Source of the DNA: Persicaria tinctoria
Taxonomy: Eukaryota > Streptophyta > Magnoliopsida > Caryophyllales > Polygonaceae
Assembly (NCBI GenBank): GCA_037127255.1
Contig: JBANSL010000004.1
Location: 33,548,467-33,612,466 of the forward strand
DNA: 64,000 nt
Direction: 5' to 3'
This document shows, piece after piece, positions 45,267 through 57,295 of the stretch (its first letter is position 1; each line of letters begins with the position of its first letter). A program made the position numbers and the translations under genes. The notes beneath the pieces were generated by a model. That model had not been told where the DNA came from, did not search any database, and worked only from the letters and a program-made list of their open reading frames with translations.

Positions 45267-45867
45267 TTGAACAATATTTTCGTCAAATTTTCTTTTTACA
45301 ATAAAATTTTTAAATTTTTTTTTTACTTATATGTAAAAATCATCAATTTATAACACATAGTTATAATGTTTTTTTTTTAATTTGTCAATGATTAAGTTAA
45401 AATAATTTTGTGTAACATTGAGTTGCTACAAAGTGTAATAAGCCAGTGAACTTCACTTATCAACTTTGTATTTTAAAAAGGAATAAAAAGTTAATAGATT
45501 GTTTCAAATAGAGATATATATCATGCGAATCTATATCTATATCTATATCTATATAATATATTAAAATAGAGATTTATGTCATTTTTGGTACAATATAGTC
45601 TCATCGATCTTTTTCAGCCATATTAATCATTTCCGTCTTTTAGCCACCTCATTTAATATGGGTCAAAATTATAATATCTTGGCCATTAGTTATATTTTAT
45701 GAGGATTCTCAATTGATTGTTATTATTGTAAATTTAGAATAAAATGTGATATAGTTAAAAAAAAAAAAGTATCATCATTTCTTCATATACTCTGTGATAA
45801 TTATTAAAATATAATATGATCGGAAAGAGTATTATAAAAAAAATTCAAAATTTTAGGTTTAATTTTC
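45267..45867. repeat. Tandem duplication, copy 2, left part
   Basis: Left portion of the second copy, interrupted by MULE B. It has one extra segment relative to copy 1, an (ATATCT)n-containing insert at about 45496-45555. It ends with the left target duplicate TTAATTTTC (45859-45867). Confidence 0.9.
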
Positions 45868-45975
45868 GAAATTATTTAGCCAAATGTCCATTTTATCCAC
45901 ATCCTTTTGCAAAATGTCCAATTAAAAAGCGGTTTTGCTAAATGTCCAAAATATTTTCGAAAACCCCATAATACC
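45868..45975 (+). mobile_element. MULE B left terminal region
   Basis: Opens GAAATTATTTAGCCAAATGTCC, followed by CCTTTTGCAAAATGTCC and GGTTTTGCTAAATGTCC: three spaced copies of a GCNAAATGTCC word, a plausible transposase-binding cluster. Confidence 0.8.
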
Positions 45976-46879
45976 CTTACCTTTATAATTCTCCAATTGT
46001 CAGTTGCAGGCGGTTCCATCATCATTCCCGTCTTCTCTCTCCTGCTCCAGGCGCAACTGCTTCTCCTCGACGATTCCACGCCATTTCCGGTTCCAGGCGG
46101 TATTCCTTCCACCGTTTATCTGGTTTTCGCGCCGGTTGCCCTGCTGCTATCTTCTCCCAGTTCGATTTCGTGTCGATCTTCGTGCTTCTAATTGCGTCGT
46201 CATCAGGTATTGGACTACTGCTCACTGTCGTTTCAAATGAACTCGGTTTCTGTTTAGGGTTTTTGCAATTTCTGTTTGCATTTGGACATCTCCTTCCATT
46301 TCCTGCTTGTTTTTCTCTGGTTGTCGTCAGTTTGTTGGTTAATTTGGGTTTGTTTTTGTGATTTTATCCTGTTAATCACCGGTTAGGGTTTGTGTTTTGC
46401 TTTTATTTGTATGTAAGGGTTATGAGTTTGTGATATGATGCATTGTTTGTTTATTGAACTAATTTCGTTTCAAATTTAGCATTTATGCAAAAGTTTCCCT
46501 TTTTGGTTACAGGATGTTGTAAGCCATTGTTCTGTCTGTTTTTGTGATTCTTTTTTTTCTATAAGGTTTCTGAGTTTGTGATATGATGCTTTATTTCTTC
46601 CCTGGACTGATTTTGTTTTGAATTTAGTATTTATGTATTTCATCTATTCCTCAAGTGTGGTGACAGTACTTTATATGTTTGGTTATAGTCTGTTCTATGT
46701 CCGTTCATGGTGGGAGACCATTCATTGCTTAGAATTATCCTTTTAGTGACACCATATATTCCCACTGTTTTAATGTTTTACACCCCATTAAGCTTTGCTT
46801 AGCATTAGCTCCTTTAGGGTTGTTGCTTCCCTTGTCCTAGGGGTATCCATTTGGTGACTCCATTCCTTTTGGTTACATG

Positions 46880-47960
46880 ATTCTTTTCCACCACACATGT
46901 ATCTTTGCTTAGCATTAGCCCCTTAGGGTTGTTGCTTCCCTTGTCCTAGGGGTCTCCAGTTGGTGACACAGTTAATTTTGATGACACCATTACTCCTGCT
47001 GACAGAGTATTTGCTTAACATTAGCCCCTTGAGGGTATTTGATTCCCTTGTCATAGGGTTGTCCTGTTGGTTACACCATTACTCCTGCTGACACCCCTCA
47101 TCTCTCAATGAAGCACTGTACATAACATTTTAGGGTTTAGGGTTGAGTCTTTAGGGTTTAGGGGCCCTAAACCCTAAAGACTCAACCCTAAACCATACTG
47201 TACACCACATGTCCTTGTGATGACAGGATTCTTTTCCACCACACATGTATCTTTGCTTAGCATTAGCCCCTTAGGGTTGTTGCTTCCCTTGTCCTAGGGG
47301 TATCCAGTTGGTGACACAGTTAATTTTGATGACACCATTACTCCTGCTGACAGAGTCTTTGCTTAGCATTAGCCCCTTGAGGGTATTTGATTCCCTTGTC
47401 ATAGGGTTGTCCTGTTGGTGACACCATTACTCTTGCTGACACCCCTCATCTCTCAATGAAGTACTGTACATAACATTTTAGGGTTTAGGGTTGAGGGCCT
47501 TGGCCCTAAACCCTAAAGACTCAACCCTAAACCCTAAACCATACTGTACACCACATGTGCTTGTGATGACAGGATTCTTTTCCACCACACATGTATCTTT
47601 GGTTAGCATTAGCCCCTTAGGGTTGTTGCTTCCCTTGTCCTAGGGGTATCCAGTTGGTGACACAGTTAATTTTGATGACGCCATTACTCCTGCTGACAGA
47701 ATCTTTGCTTAGCATTAGCCCCTTGAGGGTATTTGATTCCCTTGTCATAGGGTTGTCCTGTTGGTGACACCAGCTGACACCCCTCATCTCTCAATGAAGT
47801 ACTGTACATAACATTCATTACTCCTGCTGACAGAGTATTTGCTTAGCATTAGCCCCTTTAGGGTATTTGATTCCCTTGTCATAGGGTTGTCCTTTTGGTG
47901 ACACCTTTTCGTGTGGTGAAACCCCTAATTTCTTAATGAAGTACTCTACATAACATTTTA
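46880..47960. repeat. Tandem repeat, about 345-bp unit, three copies plus a fragment
   Basis: Units begin with TGTATCTTTG(C/G)TTAGCATT at about 46898, 47248 and 47590 (spacing 350 and 342), with a partial copy from about 47822. Each carries TAGCCCCTTAGGGTTGTTGC, TTGGTGACACAGTTAATTTT, GATGACACCATTACTCCTGC, TGACAGAGT and a telomere-like palindrome. Confidence 0.92.
47134..47194. repeat. Perfect 61-bp telomere-like palindrome
   Basis: Left arm 47134-47163 (GGTTTAGGGTTGAGTC...) and right arm 47165-47194 are exact reverse complements over 30 bases, with one G between. The arms are built from TTTAGGG/CCCTAAA, the plant telomere repeat. Related shorter palindromes occur at about 47482-47545 and 47962-48022, and a direct run at about 48064-48080. 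Confidence 0.95.
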
Positions 47961-48347
47961 GTGTTTAGGGTTTAGGGCCTTGGCCCTAAACCCTAAAGAC
48001 TCAACCCTAAACCCTAAACCATACTGTACAACACATGTCCTTGTGGTGACAATATTCTTTACACTGTTTAGGGTTTAGGGTGCCCTTGTTCTTTATCTTT
48101 TGTGTATTTATGTATTTGATATATTTCTTATGATTTATGACAGTAGTTTATCTATTTGATTACAGTCTGTTATATGCCCTTGTTCTTTCTCTTTTGTGTA
48201 TTTATGTATTTGATAAGTCTCATGTTTGGTGGTAGTAGTTTATCTCTTTGGTTACAGTCTGGTATGTTTCTGTTATGATAACATTATCTTCCATATGGTG
48301 ACATTTCATTTTTATTTATTTATGTTTGAATTTGATATGTTTTTCAG

Positions 48348-51300
48348 GTAAAGATATTGTGCTCTTTAGTGAACCTTCTCCTTTGGAGACATCATTTCCT
48401 CTTGATTCTGCTGGATTTAAGTTCATTGTCCCTGAGAAGAAGCGTTTCCATGCACATCTTAATGTATACTCAAAGCCTGCTGTTATTGATATCATTCGGG
48501 AGGGGTTGTCTTCATCTGATTGGGCTGCCCTCATTGATGGCTGTTTTGGGGCAATTGTGCGTGCTGGTGATCGCCCGTATTTCTATTCTCAACTTGTCCA
48601 TCAGATGCTGCTACATGAAGTGGAGACTAAGAAAAAGAATGAAATTTGGTTTAAAGTTGGACGACATTTGTTAAGGTTCTCGCTTGCTGAGTTTTGTTGT
48701 GTAACTGGGTTGGTTTGTGAAGATAATGGTTCAGATAAGTCTACCTCTCCTCAAGTTGATATGGAGGAGTTTTTGGGTGTTTCTGAGTGCAATTTGGATG
48801 GTCTTATTGCAATTTTTAAAAAGGAACCAAAGGTGTCTCCGAAGAAACTATCCTTGGCATACCTACTACTGATTGAGGGTGTTTTGCTCCCCCAGAGGAA
48901 AAACTATTATGTCCGTCAACAGTATGTTGATCTTGTTTCTGATTTGGTCAGATTATCGGTGTATCCTTTTGGACGTCTTGTCTATTTGGAAACATTGTCT
49001 TTTTTGAAGAAAGGCATGCGATCAGAACAAGCCAACAGAGGTGAGAGGTTTGGCTACAATGTTTTCGGTTATCCCTTGGCATTTCAGGTAGTTCCCTTCT
49101 ACTTACTTTTAAGTTCCAATTTTTATTGTGGTTGCCTATTATTTTTATATTATTGTTCTTTTATTCTAATTTTTGTCCTTATTGTTGTTTTGATCTCAGG
49201 TTTGGATTTTAGAAGCAATTCCTAAAATTGCTTCGATGACATGTTGTAACTTTGCCTTTTGTGAAGGATTACCTGCCTCTATTGTTTGGTATAGTGAAAA
49301 TGTTGATTTCTGCATTAATTATGAGAAGTGTGCTTAATTGTTTTCAAAAGATTTGGTAAGCATCCTTTTTCTTCTTGTGTTTTATTATTTTTATATCAGT
49401 TCATTGTTCCATTTCCTAACTGTCATTGTGTAATGTTGTTTCTTGTTCTCTTACTAGGGTGTTGCTGTGTATCCTATTTATGCTGAGTTTATGAATGGCC
49501 CTCAACTCTCATTTTCTGATGAAGTCACTGATGACGCCATTGATTCCTTTGTTTCATCTTTTGTTGGGTTGGGTACTGATGACAGTGATGTAGTATCTGC
49601 TAGAAAGTTACGTCTTGAAGCTCATGTTGTTAGGCAATCAGGTGGTCCCATATTTCATGGTGGAGTTGAAGCTACTCTCCCTTCTCTCAAACTTCCTACT
49701 CGAAAGAAGGACTTAGTTAGAAAGTCACCATTGGGGAAAAAGAAGTTAATTGCCACTGATGCTACGTCTTATTTTGAGAGTCCTGTCCCTCTCAAGAAGG
49801 CAGGTGTGACACGGTCCACGCGCACTGCTGCCAGTCCTGTTCCTCTCAAGCAAGCAGTGGTTACACGGTCCAAGCACAGTGATTCTCCTGTGGTGAAGAA
49901 GAGAGAGTTGAGAAGCTCTGTTGCTGTTGATCAGCCTATGAAGAAGAAGCAACGAGTGATGCAATCTCGGCAATCTTCAAAGAGCGAATCTCCCTCTAAG
50001 AGTAAAGAAGAAGCAAAGAAGGTTGACAAAGTTCCAACTCATGCAGACAAGCCAAAGAAATCCAAGTTTAAGCTACCTAGACCTGTTCCTCCTACAGGTG
50101 ATAAGGTTAGTGCCCCTAAGTCAGAGTCTGCACCAGATTTGCCTTCCTCTTCTATTCCTGCAAGTGATGATCTTCCTGGTTGGGCTAAAGATTTGTTTGG
50201 AAAAGCTGAATTTATTGAAGGAATTATCAAATCTTTTAGGGCATCCTTTGAGAAGATTGAATCACAGTTGAAGGAGTGTGTTTCTAAGATCATTGGACTT
50301 GAGCAGAGAATTGCTTCACTAGAATCTCATCGTTCTAATGACAGTGAAGCCGCTCTAAAAAAGTTTCGTGAAGAATTGGATGCATCTCTCAAGCCTGAAA
50401 TGGATGGGATTAGGGAGAACTGCTCTCAGATTTCTCAACATGGGTATCCTTTTAGCTGTTTAAATGAAACGGATGACAACGATACTTCCACCGAGTCTGA
50501 CCCTGCAGATTATTGTGTTCGTCCATCAAATAATGCGTCAACTTCAATAGATGGTGATGTTGATTGCACTGCTGATGGGACAGATCTGGAGTCACCAGAG
50601 AAAGCTGATGACATTGTTCTTCATTATGTTGATGACAGTGTACTTCCTTCTCCTGATAAGATTGTTGCTGACAGTGCTATTGCTACTGCTGAAGTCCTTG
50701 CTTCTCTGGCTGAAGCTGGTGAAATTGATGTTCCTGTTAATTCTGTGTTTGTCTCAAGTGCAGTGGGTGTTTCAGATGATAAGGTTAATCTCAGTGGTGT
50801 TCCTGCTGACAGTGGTGTGCCTCCAACTTTAGTCATTATCTCAACAGATGGAACTGATGATTCTAGTGTTGCTCCCACTGAAGTTATTCTATCAGATTCC
50901 ACCAATATTGGTCTTTCTGTTACTCCTACAGTTTTTCTTTCTTCACAGGAGTGCATTGCTGACATTAATGTGCCAAAAGATGTGCTTGGTGACAGTGTTG
51001 GAGGTGATACTGTTGTTGTTATTTCGACTGATGAAATTAATGACAGTTTTGGTTCTGGTGACATTGTTGCTCCTACTGTTGTTCTTTCTTCACTTGAGAT
51101 CAATAAAGACAGTAGTGTGGCAAAAGAGGTGGCTGGTGACATTGTTGGTGATGATACTGCTGTTGGTGCTTCAAATGATGGAGTTGATGACAGTTCTGGT
51201 GTTGGTGTCATTCTTGGTTATTCATCTGATGTGAATGATGAGAGTGTTGCTGCTGATGTTAATGTTTCTGCTACAGAGAGTATACTTCATAACATCACTG

Positions 51301-52520
51301 ATTTTATGCAGCTCGTACCGTCAGATGAAGAAGAGGTTCCATTACGGCGTTCCCATAGGGTTGGGAAAACTGCCCCTGTAGTCCAAACTCCTTATACAAA
51401 TCCATGTAAACCAAAGAAGCCTCGCCTTCTAAAAGAACCGACTAACTCTTTTCTAACCAAAGAGGCTCGTACTGATTTTTATACTGGCTTTAGATCTCTT
51501 GGGTAATTATCTGTTTTTTTTTATTATCTATCTTCTCATTTTTATATTTCTACTTTCCTATTATAATTTTATTCATCTTTGGTGTTATTTTTATATTTTT
51601 TGTGTTTTTGTAGGCGTGATGGAATGATTTATGGGTTTACTGTTGACATGAACAAGTCGTTTTTTACTGAGCTGGTGGGGAAGGGCAGCTGGCTTCTTGA
51701 TATTGTAAGTTCATATTTGTGTTATTTGGTCCTATGTACATGTATTTTTCTTGTTGATTACAGTTGGTGACAGTAGTGTGGTGACAATTAGGAATTATTC
51801 TTTTTCTTTTCACAGCATATTGATGAATCACTTTATCATTTGAGAAAGCGCCTTCACGACTTTCCTGATCAACATTCAAGCAGTCTTATATTAGACACCA
51901 TTTTTATTACCAAGATTGGGGCGTACGATCCTGATTTAATTAGAAAGCACCCTACAATTGATGAGTCTTTCTACAAGTATTTCATTGGTCTCTCTCCTCC
52001 TTGTGGGAAGTCTTGGGACGGTGTCAAGAAGGTCTATACCCCTTTTAATATTGATAACAAGCATTGGGTTGCACTTGAAATTCAGTTGGATTCGAAGCAC
52101 ATTATTGTGTATGACTCCCAGTGTAATTACTACAAAGAGGAAGTTATAGCTCAGAAGCTTGCTCAGACTTGCCATATGCTTCCTATTCAAATGATGAAGA
52201 GTGGCGTGTTTCCTGATGTTGACGACACTCCCTTTGTTGTTGAGAGAGTATCGGGTTTGAAGCAAAATGAAGAAGGGTACCTTCTGTTTGCCATCTTTTT
52301 ATTCTCTTTATTTATTTATTTTCTGTTTCATTAGATTACATCTGCTCACTTTTTCTTTGTGTGTTTATTATGTAGGGGTAGCTGTGGGGTTTACACCATA
52401 AAGCACATTGAGCACCTTGTATTTGATGGTGATATGGATCTTATCAATGACGACTATGTTCAGGCCTATCGTGAGAGGATTGCAGCTGATCTCTTTGCCA
52501 AGCAATTGACATTTGTTTAG
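48348..52520 (+). pseudogene. MULE B DUF1985-Ulp1 protease gene, one nonsense codon
   Basis: Exons 48348-49087, 49200-49355, 49458-51502, 51614-51704, 51816-52276 and 52376-52520, all GT-AG. An upstream exon with the ATG is not located. The first exons hold a DUF1985-type domain (HAHLNVYSKPAVIDIIREGL, FCCVTGLVCED, LSVYPFGRLVYLETL, YPLAFQVWILEAIP). The long third exon is a basic region (KKKQRVMQSRQSSKSES), a coiled coil, then a disordered Asp/Ser/Val-rich stretch of about 250 residues whose DNA is full of TGACAGTG motifs. The C terminus is a C48 protease with all catalytic residues: His in NKHWVAL, Asp in IIVYDSQ, Cys in GSCGVYT. A TAA at 49335-49337 interrupts exon 2; otherwise it is open. 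Family members cleave SUMO or related modifiers; the role in transposition is unknown. Confidence 0.82.
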
Positions 52521-53240
52521 TTTATCACATAAGTTTCTGTAGTTGGGACAGTGTAGCTTTGAAATTCCTAAATACATTTACTTATCTAATTATGGGATAT
52601 TTAGTTGATGTAAGTTGCATGGTGACACTTTGAAATACTTGAACCAAGTTTGTTGTATTTTGGAATGAATGTTTTCATATTAATATCTATGTTCCTTTTA
52701 ATCATTTTATGTATTATGCCTTTTATATTTGTTAAGTCTCCATAATTTACTTTCAAAGTTTGATGATTTCTGGTGACAGGCTCACTGTTTTTACCCTGGT
52801 GACAGTGTTTGGTGACACTAACCATTCTGATGACATAATTTTTGAAACTGTTTTCAGTTTGGTGACACCATTTTTTTTTTTTATTTTTATTGTAAACCAC
52901 ATGTATCTTTGTTTAGCATTATCCCCCTTTGGGTATTTTCTTCCTTTGTCATATGGTTGTTCTTTTGGTGACACCATTTCTTTGGTGACATACCACATGT
53001 CCTGGTGACAGCCTCCTTTACACTTTTTTCAATTGTGGTGACAGAGCTTGAGGTTACACCTCAAGTGCTTTGTTGGCAGATTATATGTACTGAAAAACAC
53101 TTGAATCAATTTGTTTCATTTTGAATAGAAACTAAAAGCTGGTGATAGTTTATATAAAAGCTGGTGACAGTGTAAGAAACTGGTTACAACTAACATTGTA
53201 TTCAATATAAGAAGAACAAAAACATAAAATGTACTAAAAC
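52521..53240. other. Spacer between convergent MULE B genes
   Basis: No gene is seen. It is dense in TGACA motifs (TGGTGACAGG at about 52773, CTGGTGACAGTG at about 52797, TTTGGTGACACTAACC at about 52809, TTTGGTGACACC at about 52858, GGTGACATACC at about 52984). It also contains TTTAGCATTATCCCCCTTTG (about 52912), related to the 46.9-47.9 kb array. Confidence 0.75.
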
Positions 53241-55830
53241 TCAATGTAGCATAAACTGTCTAGCTGGTCTGATGACTCTTTGATCCTTTTCATCTATATT
53301 CTCCAGCTGAAGGCTTCCTTTTTTTTTGAGGTCAGCCGCTTCTTTTACGCACCAATGGTGGGTGACATCTCTGCTGTTTGATGTCATCTGGCACAATCCA
53401 ATCTGCTTCTTGTAACACTGGATATATTGTCTCTTGATAAGCAAAGGTCCAAGCTTCATTTGTGTAATAAGTGCTAATATACCTCAAAACAGCCAGTTTT
53501 TTCTCTCTGATGACAGCAAGCGCGTGTACACAAGGTATCTTGTCATAATCAAATACCTTACATGTACAAGATTTCTGATTCAGATCAACAAGAACCCTAT
53601 TCATGCCACCAACAACTTCAAACTGGAAGTCATTCAGTTGTTTGACATTGTACATTCCTGATTCACTGCATCTTATGTACACTGTATCACTGATTTTTTT
53701 TGGAAGATCAAAGCTGTTATCCTCAAATTCTTTTCTGCGATCATTGAACCATGTTTTTAGTTTCTCTCTGATTGCATTCAGTAGTTCTACAACTGGGAAT
53801 GATCTATCTTCACCGAATACACTATTGATTGTCTCTGCATTGTTTGAAGTCATCATATTGTACCTGTCAGCTTTTGAATAAGCTCTTTCCCATTTCTCAA
53901 ACTTCAGATCTTCAAGAAATTTCTTCATATCGTTGTTGGCATTAGTAATGCATTCAAAGTAGGTGTTGAATCCTGATATTGTGTAACTGTTTGCAGCTTG
54001 TTCAAACCACTCACACAGACTCTTCTTCTTGAATTTTGACATTATATTCTGCTTCAAGTGTCATCTGCAGTAATAGTGCTTAGCATTTGGGTAAACCAAC
54101 TCTAATGCTCTTGCAATGCTTTGATGACGGTCAGAAACAAAAACCAGATCTTCACTTGATGGGATGACTGTTGCTAGCTTGTTGAAGAACCACTCATAAG
54201 AGGCGTTGTTTTCTGAGTCAACCACTGCAAAGGCAATGGGGTATATTTGATGATTTGCATCTTGTGCAGAAGCTGTGAGAAGAGTCCCTTTGTATTTTCC
54301 TTTTAGAAATGTACCATCTACCACTAGTACCTGTCATATTGAGTCTGATTACAGTTTTGCAGGTATCAAACTTATCTAAAAAATATTTGGTTACAGTAAT
54401 CAAGCTGACGTTTGATGACATGCATGTAATATAGATACTGATATCAAAATTGATGACAATATTCCCATCTCATACAACAATTGTACTCGAGATTACATAA
54501 TAGGCATGTAGCAGTTATGATTAAATTTAAGATATCCATTGATGACAGGCATACAAATTAATCAAACCCAGCTATCATAATGTAAGAATTTGTACCTTTC
54601 GCAGAATTGGGAATGCACGGATACATTGTCCAAATGCAATGAACAAATACTTGAACCTTGATTGGGAGTCAACTTGAATGAAGGTGACAGTTCCAGCATT
54701 ATGTTGCTTTAGGACACAACAATATGCTGGTAATAATTCATAGCTTCCTTCTGATGACCCCTTCACCATCGCTATTGCTGCATCACGAGCTTTCCATGAT
54801 TTCCAGTAGCTCACATTTATTTTCAAGTCAGTTCTTATGATGTTTCTAATCTGACTTGGAGTTGGCCCCTTTTTGATGTCTTCATATCTGTTCATATGAT
54901 GTAAAAGAGTCAATAAAATATCAGAGGAGTGATTACAGGAAGGAATTACAGTATATTTCACCTTGGTTTGATCTTTTCAGCAACAAGTTTGTAGTTAGGA
55001 GCGCGACGTTTTCCAATCCTTACTTCCAAAATGCAACTATGTTCTTGATTGTATTTCAAAATTTGAAATATAGTTGACCCAGTTAAGATGGCACCGTGAA
55101 TTTTCCAATCGCAACTCTTATCAACACAAACTGTTCTGTAATACCTTGGTGTTGTCTTTTTCACCTTGTAAGCAAACGTTTCTTGTGCAGCCAACAATGC
55201 AATAGCATCTTTCAAATGTTCTTTTGTTTTGAACAGTTGTCCCACAACTATAATAATGACCCCTTTTCTTGAACTTATAGATTCTGAATAATTTGTGGAC
55301 ATTGTAGTGCTACTGATGCCACTCTCAATCTCGGTATCATCTCCATTATCATCTGTATCATTGGCATTATTTATGCAGTCTACATCATCATTTTGCACAC
55401 AGAAGCTGTCTTCCATCACATATGTATTCTTGAAATAGCTGTCAGCATGTATAACCAACTGATTTTCATCATTCATGGAGTGTGTAACCCGATCTTCAAT
55501 GATTTCCTTTACAACAGTAGCATATAAAGGCAATGTCCAATTCACTTCCTTCACTTCACTCATTTGAAAGAAACTCCTCAAATCACTGTCATTATCAATC
55601 AAAAAAGGCTCCATAGTTTTCTTGAAAGGATGCAAATGGCTGAATTGAAGATTAGGAGCCAAACTGTCACTGTTGATGAATATGTTGATTATCTCAGTCT
55701 TCATCTCATACATACTCATAGGTTGATTGATGACAATCACTTTTGATGACACATCCCCAACAAACACTAAATCATCTTCTTCCATCTTCCATTCTCCTCC
55801 AAATTTGACCGTTAGCAGATTGACATCCAT
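53241..55830 (-). pseudogene. MULE B transposase (MuDR type), nonsense mutations
   Basis: Exons 55830-54962, 54887-54596 and 54330 to about 53290 have GT-AG borders. The ATG chosen (55830) gives MDVNLLTVKFGGEWK, aligned with MULE A. The domain order matches MULE A: PB1-like front, MuDR region (YYRTVCVDKSCDWKIHG), DDE core with D in LVVDGTFLKG, D in VFVSDRHQSI and E in SYEWFFNKL, then NMMTSNNAETINSVFG, SWIM finger CTCKVFDYDKIPCVH and the RKRSG tail. Breaks: TGA at 54061-54063 (Trp of WHLKQN), TGA at about 53330 after RKRSG (Arg in relatives), and a further TGA at about 53290. All three fit single C-to-T or G-to-A changes. It reads toward the Ulp1 gene. An array of about 123-bp units lies just upstream. 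Confidence 0.9.
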
Positions 55831-55869
55831 TATACCTGTTCCCTGGTGACATCTCTTAAGCTTAATACA

Positions 55870-56935
55870 CAACTATCAAAATGAAATTGCAAATAGATGC
55901 TGGGATGACAGGCATCCAGTGTTATTCAAACACATGTATCAAAATAAAACTGAGATGCTACTGATGACAGGCATCCAATTTCACTCAAACACAGCTATCA
56001 AAATCAAATTGCAATTAGATGCTGGGATGACAGGCATCCAGTGTTATTCAAACACATGTATCAAAATAAAACTGAGATGCTACTGATGACAGGCATTGAA
56101 TTTCGCTTAATACACAGCTATCATAATGAAATTGCAATTAGATGCTGGGATGACAGGCATCCAGTGTTATTCAAACACATGTATTAAAAATAAAACTGAG
56201 ATGCTGTGATGACAGGCATCCAATTTCACTCAAACACAGCTATCATAATGAAATTGCAATTAGATGCTGGGATGACAGGCATCCAGTGTTATTCAAACAC
56301 ATGTATCAAAATAAAACTGAGATGCTACTGATGACAGGCATCCAATTTCACTCAAACACAGCTATCAACACATGAAATTGCAAATAGATGCTGGGATGAC
56401 AGGCATCCAGTGTTATTCAAACACATGTATCAAAATAAAACTGAGATGCTACTGATGACAGGCATCCAATTTCACTCAAACACAGCTATCAAAATCAAAT
56501 TGCAAATAGATGCTGGGATGACAGGCATCCAGTGTTATTCAAACACATGTATCAAAATAAAACTGAGATGCTACTGATGACAGACATTCAATTTCACTCA
56601 AACACAGCTATCAAAATCAAATTGCAAATAGATGCTGGGATGACAGGCATCCAGTGTTATTCAAACACATGTATTAAAAATAAAACTGAGATGCTGTGAT
56701 GACAGGCATCCAATTTCACTCAAACACAGCTATCATAATGAAATTGCAATTAGATGCTGGGATGACAGGCATCCAGTGTTATTCAAACACATGTATCAAA
56801 ATAAAACTGAGATGCTACTGATGACAGGCATTCAATTTCACTCAAACACAGCTATCAAAATCAAATTGCAAATAGATGCTGGGATGACAGGCATCCAGTG
56901 TTATTCAAACACATGTATCAAAAACAGAATTCCGG
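55870..56935. repeat. Tandem array, about 123-bp dimeric unit, nine copies
   Basis: GCTGGGATGACAGGCATCCA recurs near 55898, 56021, 56145, 56268, 56391, 56513, 56636, 56758 and 56879. Each unit is a dimer of diverged half-units of about 61 bases: half A reads GATGACAGGCATCCAGTGTT then TCAAACACATGTATC; half B reads GATGACAGGCATCCAATTTC then TCAAACACAGCTATC. It lies between the transposase start and the right terminus. Every half-unit carries TGATGACAGGCAT or GGATGACAGGCAT. Confidence 0.95.
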
Positions 56936-57270
56936 ATTACAGTACAAAAATCACCAAATTTGCGACTGAGATGAAAATCATCAACTAAGATCAAAATCAA
57001 TGACAATATTCACGTATCAAACAACAAACGAGCACAAATTCGATATTTACCTCTTTTGAAATCTGAATTCGGGATTACAGTGCTATAGCTGAGCACAAAT
57101 TCGTTCAGGTTTGATGACTGATGGCGAAATCGACGATGCCTGATGAAGAAATTGGCGTTCCTGCTTCAGATCGAGATCGAAATCTTCGAAATCAGGGAAA
57201 TCGGGGAGGCCTGGTGAAGAAACTCGCGTTCCTCCTCGTCGTTCCGTGAATCAGAAGAAATTGCCGTTCG
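56936..57270 (-). promoter_or_regulatory. Transposase leader/promoter region of MULE B
   Basis: No reading frame of note. It contains GATTACAGTAC and GTTTGATGACTGATGG, and A/G-rich stretches near 57180-57290 on the minus-strand leader side. It lies between the right terminus and the 123-bp array. Confidence 0.4.
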
Positions 57271-57295
57271 GCAATAGGAAAAAATAGGAGGGTAT

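Larger units (their letters stand above)
45976..48347 (+). promoter_or_regulatory. MULE B left noncoding region: leader, intron and repeats
   Basis: A C-rich leader-like stretch (46005-46210) resembles a transcribed 5' end. The rest is T-rich, intron-like and full of TGACA motifs and tandem repeats, ending in the splice acceptor TTTTTCAG before 48348. The first coding exon of the Ulp1 gene must lie here, but I could not identify a unique ATG. Confidence 0.5.

Noticed and set aside
47128..48085. True telomere or chromosome end
   Set aside because: TTTAGGG blocks are short, head-to-head and embedded in a MULE tandem repeat with unique sequence on both sides.
55870..56935. CRISPR-like repeat array
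   Set aside because: Units are contiguous, with no unique spacers, in a eukaryotic transposon; this is an ordinary tandem array.
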